Assembly (NCBI GenBank): GCA_023436825.1
Contig: JAEZHS010000666.1
Coordinates: 1 to 13,885 of the forward strand
Origin: Pseudomonadota bacterium
GTDB taxonomy: Bacteria; Pseudomonadota; Alphaproteobacteria; Reyranellales; Reyranellaceae
Direction: 5' to 3'
Length of the DNA: 13,885 bases
Part shown: positions 1-5,603 of the stretch, one piece after another
Layout of the letters: every line of letters starts with the position of its first letter
Numbering within the stretch: position 1 is the first letter of the stretch
The notes under the pieces: generated by a model
Seen by the model: the letters and a program-made list of their open reading frames with translations, nothing else
Told to the model about the DNA's origin: nothing
Databases searched by the model: none
Program-made: the position numbers and the translations under genes

Positions 1-488
1 GGCGCCGGCACCGGCGGCGGCACGAAGGGAGCCAGGCCCGCAACGGCGTCGGCCTCGTAGCCCCAGGCCGCGATCACCGGCTCGCCGTCGACCAGGAAGA
101 TGAAGTCGTTGGATGGTCGCGCCGTGGCGAGCGCGAGCGAGCGGCCGATCAGGCGCGCCTCTTCGCTGCCCGTCGATTCCTGCAACACGGCACCCAGGGA
201 GCGGATGGCGGCGAGACGGGTTTCCACCGTCTCCAGGGCGGCGGCGCGCTCGCTCTCGCTGAGATCGCCGAAGCGGCGGACCTCGCCCGAGCGCGCGGCG
301 TACCAGTCGATGCCGTCGCCGCCTTCACGCAACTGCGGCTCGGCCAGAAGGTTGGCGGGTCCTTCGCCCAGGCGGCGACGGATGACGGCCAGCAACTGCC
401 CCGCCACATTGTGGAGGGCGTCGCCGCGTACGCCCAATGGCCGTACGCCCAATCGTGTCGTGAGGATCAGAGTGGGGCGCTCGCCCAT
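1..488 (-). CDS. SrfA-like N-terminal protein, truncated by window edge
   Basis: The frame is open from an ATG at 488 to the window edge, giving 162 N-terminal residues of a longer protein. It is a soluble, Arg/Glu/Leu-rich region with no signal peptide. Two landmarks are visible: GDGIDWYA at about residues 57-64 and FLVDGEPVIAAWGY at about 131-144. These resemble the 'D.IDWY' and 'LV.G.PV...WG' segments that I associate with the N-terminal part of SrfA-type proteins; this is family memory, not a search. The segment ends in a proline-rich stretch (VPPPVPA), typical of a linker to a missing C-terminal part. A GGAAGG just before the ATG is a possible ribosome site, though spaced closely. Function cannot be stated. 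The reading frame is convincing; the family call is weak. Confidence 0.55.
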   Translation of the reverse strand, partial: MGERPTLILTTRLGVRPLGVRGDALHNVAGQLLAVIRRRLGEGPANLLAEPQLREGGDGIDWYAARSGEVRRFGDLSESERAAALETVETRLAAIRSLGAVLQESTGSEEARLIGRSLALATARPSNDFIFLVDGEPVIAAWGYEADAVAGLAPFVPPPVPA

Positions 489-943
489 GGCCTTCCGTTG
501 TGCTTCAAGACCCCCATATCGCCCACGGATTTCGGCGGGTTTATGACGGATTCCACGCAGATCCGCGGTGAATCACTGGAGCCCCGGGTGGATGCGGATC
601 GATGTTCGACAGAGGCGGCGATTCAGGACTCGGATCGAACTCGCCTCCTGTTGGAGAATCAATGCCTAAGTCCTTACGTCCCTTTCTTATTTGGTGCCGC
701 GGGTGGCCGGCTCCCTCGCCTGAATCGCGACATTCGGCATCGTTGTCCAGTGGCCCTTTTGCGTTCAATAATCAAACAACCTAAGTAATTATTGCGGGCA
801 AGAAAATTCGCCTACAGTGGTGCGGTGGGGCTCTATTGGGTAATCGATTCGCGGACGCAGCTGGAATATCGCCATAACGGCTGAGGATCCGGTCACGCGG
901 GCCGAGATCGACGGCTTGCTTGATGCCGTGATCGGCGTCGCGC
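489..943. other. Intergenic region without a supported gene
   Basis: This gap lies between the truncated minus-strand gene and the 3' end of the anti-sigma gene. Several short open frames cross it, but none has a ribosome site or consistent codon use. An A/T-rich patch around 765-800 stands out from the GC-rich surroundings and could hold the promoter of the left-edge gene; no clear -35/-10 pair is seen. No RNA gene or repeat was recognised. Confidence 0.5.
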
Positions 944-1579
944 TTACCAGCGCAAAAGGCGGTGCCCGAGCACGGCGCCAAGCGCGACGACCGGCAAGGC
1001 GGCGAGCGCGTACCAAGTGACGACGAACAGCGGCGAATCGTCGAAACAGTGAAAGGCGTAGAGCGCGGCCGCTGCTGCGGCGGCGAGCGATCCCGCCGCG
1101 CCACCGGCGAGCGCAGGCGAGGCGGGGGCGCCCGAACGCAGGACCGCGAGCACGGCGGCCAGCGGCACGATCGCCAGTGTCGGTATGGCGATCAGGCAAA
1201 CCAGGGCATTGCTGCCGACCAGCCTGCTTGCCCAGGAGACGCTGGGCAGGGCCAAAAGCTCGATCACGACCGCGAGGATCGCGAGTGCCGCGAGCGGCAG
1301 CAGGCGTCGGCCCGGATGCGCGGGCGCCACGGGCCGCGACAGCGCGATGCACAGGCTGAAGGCCAGGCCGAGCGCCAGCAGCACCAGCCCGACCTTGAGA
1401 TCGAACCGCCAGGTGCCGAGCGCCGGTTCGATGTCGGCGCGCACGCCGAGAGTGGCGAGAAAGAAGGCGAACGACACGAGGCCGCCTGCCGACAGCGCAG
1501 CGGCAAGCGCCCAGCGCAGCGGCTTGCCGCGCGGCGCGCGGTCGGCGACCAGGGCGTCGATCAGCTTGTCGGTCTTCAT
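944..1579 (-). CDS. nrsF: NrsF family (DUF1109) anti-sigma factor
   Basis: This is a 211-residue membrane protein predicted to bind and hold its partner ECF sigma factor at the inner membrane until a metal or redox signal arrives. A short cytoplasmic N-terminus (MKTDKLIDALVADRAPR) is followed by about six hydrophobic segments, starting near residues 22-44, 60-80, 92-111, 124-147, 155-175 and 185-205. The C-terminal segment HCFDDSPLFVVTWY ending in GHRLLRW is characteristic of DUF1109. Cysteines are at 77, 128 and 178; the last two lie where Caulobacter NrsF is reported to have two conserved cysteines needed for sensing. The length matches the family. The ATG overlaps the sigma stop as ATGA, so translation is probably coupled. 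The longer upstream frame out to 2026 is a shadow of the sigma gene. Confidence 0.9.
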   Translation of the reverse strand: MKTDKLIDALVADRAPRGKPLRWALAAALSAGGLVSFAFFLATLGVRADIEPALGTWRFDLKVGLVLLALGLAFSLCIALSRPVAPAHPGRRLLPLAALAILAVVIELLALPSVSWASRLVGSNALVCLIAIPTLAIVPLAAVLAVLRSGAPASPALAGGAAGSLAAAAAAALYAFHCFDDSPLFVVTWYALAALPVVALGAVLGHRLLRW

Positions 1580-2136
1580 GTCGGGCCTCGCCGATAGGCA
1601 GCGGCCAGTGCTTTCAATGCGCGGTGAAGAGCAACGCGGACCGCGCTCTCGCTCATCCCCAGCCGCGTCGCAACTTCGGCAGCGCGTCGCCCTTCGAGGG
1701 AGATCTCCTCGACGATTCGGCGTTGGCGTTCGGGCAGGCCGGCCAGCAGCGCCTGCGAATCCACCGAGGCATCCGTATCGACGGCAATGGCGATCTCCTC
1801 GGCATAGTCGTCGATGTCGAGGTGATCGTGGAAGCCGCGACGGCGCAGATGATCGACCAACTTGTAGCGTGCGATCGCGCGCAGCCACGGCTCGATGGGC
1901 TGTGTTTCGTCCCAGGTGTCGCGTTTCAGATGCATGGCCAGCAGTGTCTCCTGAACGACATCCTCGCAGTCGGCCGGGCCGCGTCCCGCCGCCAAAAGGC
2001 CGCGGCGCACGACGGCGCGCAGCCACAGCGAGACGTGGCCGAGCAGACGCCGATAGGCCTCGTCGTCGCCCTGCCGTGCCCGGCGCATCAGTGCGGAGAG
2101 GTCGGTCGGGTCGGACAAACGAGCTCGCTCTTTCAC
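1576..2136 (-). CDS. sigF: ECF RNA polymerase sigma factor (SigF/ECF16-like)
   Basis: This is an extracytoplasmic-function sigma factor of 186 residues from a GTG at 2136. Region 2 covers about residues 14-100 (ALMRRARQGDDEAYRRLL, then DCEDVVQETLLAMH and the -10-binding PWLRAIARYKLVDHLRRR). Region 4 covers about 132-182 (LPERQRRIVEEISLEG and the helix-turn-helix RLGMSESAVRVALHRALKAL). Pairing with a DUF1109 anti-sigma matches the Caulobacter SigF arrangement (ECF16-type). The start is uncertain: no clear Shine-Dalgarno site precedes the GTG, and the -10 of the promoter-like element sits only 3 bases upstream. A TTG at 2118 would give a family-typical N-terminus (M/L-SDPTDLSALMRRA) and is a serious alternative. 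The frame stays open upstream to 2367, but that part crosses the divergent promoter region. The target is probably the bufferin-like operon opposite. Confidence 0.9.
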   Translation of the reverse strand: MKERARLSDPTDLSALMRRARQGDDEAYRRLLGHVSLWLRAVVRRGLLAAGRGPADCEDVVQETLLAMHLKRDTWDETQPIEPWLRAIARYKLVDHLRRRGFHDHLDIDDYAEEIAIAVDTDASVDSQALLAGLPERQRRIVEEISLEGRRAAEVATRLGMSESAVRVALHRALKALAAAYRRGPT

Positions 2137-2139
2137 GTA

Positions 2140-2165
2140 TTCGTGTGCGGGAGCCCGAACATTAC
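2140..2165 (-). promoter_or_regulatory. Candidate ECF promoter for the sigma/anti-sigma operon
   Basis: Read on the minus strand, GTAATG (2165-2160) is followed by exactly 16 bases and then CGAA (2143-2140). This matches the GTAACC-N16-CGAA motif described for Caulobacter SigF, with one difference in the conserved GTAAC core and one in the final base. It would make the sigma operon self-activating. The expected transcription start falls at or just after the GTG at 2136, which implies either a leaderless message or a downstream start codon. Confidence 0.5.
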
Positions 2166-2188
2166 ACCCATAAATCCACGTGCCGTCT

Positions 2189-2214
2189 GTAACGTAGAGG
2201 CCGGAGGCTGCGAA
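2189..2214 (+). promoter_or_regulatory. Candidate ECF (SigF-type) promoter for the bufferin-like operon
   Basis: GTAACG (2189-2194), 16 bases, then CGAA (2211-2214). This agrees with the Caulobacter SigF motif GTAACC-N16-CGAA except for the last base of the -35. A transcription start near 2220 would leave a leader of roughly 35-40 bases with an AGGAGG (2247-2252) before the ATG at 2258. Together with the opposite element it forms a divergent pair with identical spacing. Confidence 0.65.
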
Positions 2215-2257
2215 TGACCAGATGCGGGCCTCTCGCCCGCCGAACCAGGAGGTCTCC

Positions 2258-2491
2258 ATGAACAAGCGTACGTTGATCGCGTCCGCCGTCTCGGTCTTCG
2301 CCGCCACGAGCTTCGCATCCACGTCTTTCGCAGCCGGCGTGAAGTGCGGCGGCTCGAACGCCTGCAAGGGTCAGAGCGCCTGCAAGAGCGCCAACAATGC
2401 TTGCAAGGGGCAGAACGCCTGCAAGGGCCAGGGCTTCACCGAGGCGGCCGATACCAAGGACTGCACCGCCAAGGGCGGCAAGGTGATGTAG
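2258..2491 (+). CDS. Small exported Cys-rich protein, bufferin (BufA-type) metallophore precursor-like
   Basis: This is a 77-residue protein. MNKRTL and a hydrophobic stretch to about residue 25 form a Sec signal peptide (likely cleavage after SFA, before AGVKCGG). The mature part has six cysteines (30, 36, 42, 49, 55, 69) in repeated ACKGQ/ACK units: NACKGQSACK, a short SAN spacer, then NACKGQNACKGQG, then DCTAKGG. Such periplasmic Cys-rich proteins in SigF/NrsF loci are bufferin-type precursors: in characterised bufferins, BufB (DUF692, MNIO) with BufC converts cysteines to thiooxazoles that bind copper. The repeat pattern fits the second bufferin group (BufA2-like) better than the four-Cys DUF2282 pattern; that subgroup call is from memory. 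The start is fixed by AGGAGG five bases before the ATG; the in-frame ATG at 2222 lies too close to the predicted transcription start. No BufB/BufC gene follows, so modification of this protein is unproven. Confidence 0.75.
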   Translation: MNKRTLIASAVSVFAATSFASTSFAAGVKCGGSNACKGQSACKSANNACKGQNACKGQGFTEAADTKDCTAKGGKVM

Positions 2492-2503
2492 GTCGGCCCG
2501 GAT

Positions 2504-2569
2504 ATGGCAGCGGGCGTCCGCCAGCTCGCGGATGCCCGCGCTTTCCTCGAGCAGGACGCCAGCACATGA
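2504..2569 (+). other. 21-codon ORF between the bufferin-like gene and doxX (possible scar or leader peptide)
   Basis: From an ATG at 2504 a short frame runs to a TGA at 2567-2569 that overlaps the doxX ATG as ATGA, the usual sign of translational coupling. The predicted peptide (MAAGVRQLADARAFLEQ, then DAST) is amphipathic and looks like the tail of a protein. The ATG itself has no good ribosome site. In bufferin operons bufB and bufC usually occupy this position, so this could be the 3' scar of a deleted gene; sequence alone does not identify it. Confidence 0.25.
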
Positions 2570-3042
2570 GCGCTTTGGTCACGGTCCTCTATGATTGGCC
2601 ACGCATCGTCGTGCGCCATCTCACTTGGCTGCCGCCGCTTGCCACACGCATCGTCGTCGGCTGGGTATTCCTGTGGACGGGATGGCAGAAGCTCAACTTC
2701 CTGCCGCGCATGATCGAGAACTTCCGCGAATGGGGCATCCCCGCGCCGGAGATCCTGACGCCGTTCGCCTCGGGCATGGAGTTCGCGGGCGGCATCCTGC
2801 TGCTGGTCGGTCTGCTGACACGCCTCGTCTCGATCCCGATGATGATCATCATGATCGTGGCGATCGCCTCGGCCAAATGGGGCGACGTCGATTCACTGCA
2901 GACGCTGCTCGGCTTCGAGGAGATTTCCTACTTCGTGATGTTCGGCTACCTCGCGGTCGCGGGGCCCGGGCCGGTCTCGCTGGACCATCTCATCCTGAAG
3001 GCAATGCGTCCGCGACGGCCTCCCGCCGATTATGGCGCCTAG
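2566..3042 (+). CDS. DoxX family membrane protein
   Basis: This is a 158-residue inner-membrane protein of the DoxX family. Four hydrophobic segments are visible: LATRIVVGWVFLWTGWQKL (about 25-43), the FASGMEFAGGILLLVGLLTRL segment (about 66-88), SIPMMIIMIVAIASAKWG (about 89-106) and ISYFVMFGYLAVAGPG (about 119-135). The GW.F...G..KL and FAGG.LL.G..TR patterns are the recognisable DoxX signatures. AGGA at 2553-2556, nine bases upstream, supports the ATG at 2566. DoxX proteins regularly close bufferin operons, and here one directly follows the Cys-rich gene, so a role in the same copper or metal stress response is likely. Its biochemical activity in such operons is not settled. Confidence 0.85.
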   Translation: MSALVTVLYDWPRIVVRHLTWLPPLATRIVVGWVFLWTGWQKLNFLPRMIENFREWGIPAPEILTPFASGMEFAGGILLLVGLLTRLVSIPMMIIMIVAIASAKWGDVDSLQTLLGFEEISYFVMFGYLAVAGPGPVSLDHLILKAMRPRRPPADYGA

Positions 3043-3611
3043 AGCGCATACCGTTCGGCCGCAATCAGCATCGCCAAGGCGCGCTTTCCGTTCGAATGAA
3101 AAACGCCCAAGTCGCGATCGACCAGTCGAAGATCGTACCGGCCGATTTCAGACGTGATGCAGCCGCACAAAGCTTTCTGAAAAGTCCGCTGCGTCACACG
3201 AAGGTCACGCGACCGGCAGCCCGAAGCCGCTACCGTAGCCATGGTGTGTGGGAAGAAGCTCGCTGGCGTGGGGTTCGCGAGCTTCCGTCGGACTGCGTCC
3301 CCAACGGGTACGGCTTGCGCATGACGGTCGCCGGGGTTTCCGGCTTGCCAGTGCGAATCTGATCGGCGCGGTACCGATGCTCTCCCTCGTAGGAGGAGCC
3401 GTCATGATTCGTGACGTCGAAAAAAGACTGCCTGGAAGATTGAAGGAAAGGCCGTCGGGAAGATGGCAGGTGCTGCTCAACTGTGGTGGGGACGCACCCC
3501 ATACGCGTCGAGCGGAACTTGGACCAAAGGCTCAAAGTCTGTTTTCTCCCATGGTGTCGAAAGAGCGGTACGAAGCCGATCGCCGGCAGTCCTCAGGACG
3601 AGGCGCCGCGC
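3043..3611. other. Intergenic region with weak coding signal
   Basis: About 570 bases separate doxX from the 3' end of hmuV (convergent). Third-position G/C bias drops and A-rich runs appear (for example GAAAAAAG near 3419). It contains a 9-base-pair inverted repeat (3255-3285) and one short ORF with a strong ribosome site (from 3404), listed separately. No tRNA, riboswitch or insertion-sequence end was recognised, and neither flanking gene has an obvious U-tailed terminator. Confidence 0.5.
3255..3285. repeat. Inverted repeat (hairpin) in the doxX-hmuV gap
   Basis: GAAGCTCGC (3255-3263) and GCGAGCTTC (3277-3285) are perfect complements separated by 13 bases. No T-run follows on either strand, so a classical intrinsic terminator is not shown. 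It could be a factor-dependent end or a protein site for the convergent operons. Confidence 0.4.
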
Positions 3612-3667
3612 CTAGCGACCGAGGCTCAGAAAAGCCGATGCTCCGTTTGCTTCCACGCGCACGATAG
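3404..3667 (+). CDS. Possible small protein, unrecognised (weak)
   Basis: An 87-codon frame starts at an ATG five bases after AGGAGGAG (3391-3398), one of the strongest ribosome sites in the window. The product begins MIRDVEKRLPGRLKERPSGR and is basic and hydrophilic, with no signal peptide or domain that I recognise. Codon use (AGA, GAA, GGA, TCT) lacks the G/C-ending bias of neighbours, and the frame runs 56 bases into the 3' end of hmuV on the other strand. It may be a recently acquired or decaying gene, or the ribosome-site match may be chance. Confidence 0.25.
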   Translation: MIRDVEKRLPGRLKERPSGRWQVLLNCGGDAPHTRRAELGPKAQSLFSPMVSKERYEADRRQSSGRGAAPSDRGSEKPMLRLLPRAR

Positions 3668-4394
3668 GTGTCGCGAAGACCGCCGACAGCCGAGCCGGCT
3701 CAAGAACCGCATCGGTCGTCCCCAATGCCGTGATGCGCCCCTGCTCCACGATCGCCACGCGGTCGGCATAGCGCGCCGCCATGTTGAGATCGTGCAGCAC
3801 CGCCAGCACGCCGAGGCCGCGGTCGACGCGGCGGCGGGCACTGGCGAGGGCGGCGTGCTGATGGGAGAGATCGAGACCTGCGATCGGCTCGTCGAGCAGC
3901 AGGAAGGGCATTGCGCCCGGATCGGCGTCGCATTGGACCAGCACGCGAGCGAGCTGGACGCGCTGCCGCTCGCCGCCCGACAGGACTGTGTAGGGCCGGT
4001 CGGCAAAAGTCAGCGCCTCGGTCTCGCCGAGCGCCTTTTCGGCAAGCTCGCGCATCTGGCGCTCGGACAGGCGGTCGCGATGGGCGAGCAGGCCCAGCAT
4101 GGCGACCTGCAGGCCGGTGAAGTCGAAGGCGACGTTGGAGTGCTGCGGCAGCACGGCGCGCCGCTTCGCGAGATCGTGCTTGCTCCAGCGCGGCAGCGGT
4201 TTGCCGTCGAGCAGCACATGGCCTTTTGCCAGCAGCCGATCGCCCGCCAGGGCTCCCAGCAGCGTGCTCTTGCCGGCGCCGTTGGGGCCGATCACGGCGA
4301 AAAATTCGCCGGGCTCGACGGCGAGCGAGACGTCGGCGATCAGCGTCTTGGCGTCGGCGCGCACATCGATCGCCTGGGCCTGCAAGGTGCTCAT
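3612..4394 (-). CDS. hmuV: Heme ABC transporter ATP-binding protein HmuV
   Basis: This 260-residue ATPase powers heme import through HmuU at the cytoplasmic face of the inner membrane. All ABC motifs are intact: Walker A GPNGAGKS (36-43), Q-loop Gln84 (VLPQHSN), signature LSGGERQRVQLARVL (138-152), Walker B FLLLDEP (164-170) followed by IAGLD, and the H-loop His201 (LHDLNMAARYADRV). LSGGERQRV and LHDLNMAA are typical of the FecE/HmuV branch, and the length is normal. GGGAGG lies about five bases upstream of the ATG, which overlaps the hmuU stop as ATGA, indicating coupled, roughly stoichiometric translation. It is the last gene of the heme operon. Confidence 0.95.
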   Translation of the reverse strand: MSTLQAQAIDVRADAKTLIADVSLAVEPGEFFAVIGPNGAGKSTLLGALAGDRLLAKGHVLLDGKPLPRWSKHDLAKRRAVLPQHSNVAFDFTGLQVAMLGLLAHRDRLSERQMRELAEKALGETEALTFADRPYTVLSGGERQRVQLARVLVQCDADPGAMPFLLLDEPIAGLDLSHQHAALASARRRVDRGLGVLAVLHDLNMAARYADRVAIVEQGRITALGTTDAVLEPARLSAVFATPIVRVEANGASAFLSLGR

Positions 4395-5422
4395 AGTCCC
4401 TCCCGCGAGGCGCGGCCGGCCAGCAGCCAGAGGAAGAACGGCCCGCCGACCAGGGCCGTCAACACCCCGATCGGCAATTCGGCCGGCGAGACGATGGTGC
4501 GGGCAAGCGCGTCGGCCAGCACGAGGAAGGCGCCGCCGAACAGAGCGGCAGCCGGCAGCAGGGTGCGATGCGCCGGGCCCAGCAGCAGGCGCACGATGTG
4601 CGGAGCGATCAGGCCGACGAAGCCCACCGTCCCGGAGATCGCTACGCCCGCGCCGACGGCCAGCGCCACCTGGGCCACCAGACGGCGCTTCAGTTTCTCG
4701 ACGTCGACGCCGACATGGCCCGCCTCACGCTCGCCCAGCGCCAGGGCGTCGAGCAGATGCGCGACGGGCAGCAGGGTCGGCACGGCGATCGCGAGCACCA
4801 GCAGGGCGGGCACGATGCCTCCCCAGGTGACGCCGCCGAAGCCGCCCATGGTCCAGAAGATCAGGGTGCGCAGCTGCTGGTCGTCCGCCATGAACACCAG
4901 CATGCCGATGCCGGCCGCGGTCACTGCGTTGATGGCGATGCCGGCCAGCAGCAAGGTGCCGACCAGCGTGATGCCTTCGCGCGCCGCCAGTCGGTAGACG
5001 ACCGTGGTCGATATCAGGCCGCCACCGAACGCGGCGAGCGGCAGCAGCCAGGGCCTCAGGTCCGGCGGGACGACATGCATCACCCTCTCGCCCAGCACGA
5101 TCACCGACACGGCGGCGAGCGCCGCGCCGCTCGACACGCCGAGCAGGCCGGGATCGGCCAGAGGATTCCTGAAGAGGCTCTGCAGGGCTGCACCGCCTGC
5201 GGCCAGCGCGGCGCCGACGCAGAAGGCCGCCAGAACGCGCGGCGCGCGGATGGCGTAGAGAACCACGGATGTCGTGTCGTCGATCGGCTCGGTCGACAGG
5301 CCGATCGCAGAAAGAAGGTCGGCGAACCCGACAGGAAAGGCACCGACGCAGAGACCGCCCACGATGCTGGCGACGGCAGCGAGCGCGAAGAGGGGGATGG
5401 GGCGTTTGAGGATGAGGGTCAT
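4391..5422 (-). CDS. hmuU: Heme ABC transporter permease HmuU (FecCD family)
   Basis: This 343-residue polytopic permease forms the heme channel with HmuV and receives heme from HmuT. The first membrane span is at about residues 11-29. The FecCD signature GGAALQSLFRNPLADPGLLGVSSGA (about 77-100) is clear. Further spans follow, with AGHVGVDVEKLKRR and the coupling segment ISGTVGFVGLIAPHIVRLLLGP near the C-terminal third, as in BtuC/HmuU. The start is uncertain: neither ATG 5422 nor the upstream in-frame ATG 5473 has a Shine-Dalgarno site. I chose 5422 because it puts a normal short tail before span 1; 5473 would add 17 residues. The 3' end overlaps hmuV by four bases. Unlike the other junctions, the gap from hmuT is long (about 180 bases) and holds repeats. 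Confidence 0.92.
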   Translation of the reverse strand: MTLILKRPIPLFALAAVASIVGGLCVGAFPVGFADLLSAIGLSTEPIDDTTSVVLYAIRAPRVLAAFCVGAALAAGGAALQSLFRNPLADPGLLGVSSGAALAAVSVIVLGERVMHVVPPDLRPWLLPLAAFGGGLISTTVVYRLAAREGITLVGTLLLAGIAINAVTAAGIGMLVFMADDQQLRTLIFWTMGGFGGVTWGGIVPALLVLAIAVPTLLPVAHLLDALALGEREAGHVGVDVEKLKRRLVAQVALAVGAGVAISGTVGFVGLIAPHIVRLLLGPAHRTLLPAAALFGGAFLVLADALARTIVSPAELPIGVLTALVGGPFFLWLLAGRASREGL

Positions 5423-5464
5423 GGAGGAAGATCGATAAAAGGCACGTGCACGCACCTCAAAGAC

Positions 5465-5502
5465 TTCGCTCATGTTCCAAGGGGGAGAGGAGCATGAGCG
5501 AA
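5465..5502. repeat. 10-bp inverted repeat in the hmuT-hmuU leader
   Basis: TTCGCTCATG (5465-5474) and CATGAGCGAA (5493-5502) are perfect complements with an 18-base spacer. In the minus-strand message this would be a hairpin whose 3' arm contains the alternative hmuU ATG at 5473, with a pyrimidine-rich loop. It may reduce or time hmuU/hmuV translation relative to hmuT. Confidence 0.45.
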
Positions 5503-5510
5503 AGGAGTTT

Positions 5511-5553
5511 GAGGGAAGCAGGTTGAGAGAAGGGTCGAGGGAAGCAGGTTGAG
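5511..5553. repeat. Two-copy 17-base direct repeat, 26-base period
   Basis: GAGGGAAGCAGGTTGAG occurs exactly at 5511-5527 and again at 5537-5553. On the message strand it gives a pyrimidine-rich leader between hmuT and hmuU. It may be a local duplication or a binding site; no known family was recognised. Confidence 0.6.
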
Positions 5554-5603
5554 CAGAGGAGCTCGAGGACAGGGCAGGAAAGGCCTACGCGTGTCTGCTG
5601 TGG

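Noticed and set aside
541..788. Short plus-strand ORFs in the left intergenic region
   Set aside because: Several overlapping frames, none with a ribosome site or consistent codon bias.
844..1020. Plus-strand frame containing TAEDPVTRAEIDGLLDAV, resembling a protein fragment
   Set aside because: It has no start codon or ribosome site, and its end runs into the nrsF coding region on the other strand; at most a remnant.
3039..3242. Minus-strand 67-codon ORF ending in GKRALAMLIAAERYAL, sharing a CTAG with the doxX stop
   Set aside because: The tail looks protein-like, but there is no ribosome site, codon bias is mediocre and no family is recognised.
3483..4997. 504-codon plus-strand open frame across hmuV and hmuU
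   Set aside because: An antisense shadow caused by high GC; the minus strand encodes clear HmuV and HmuU.
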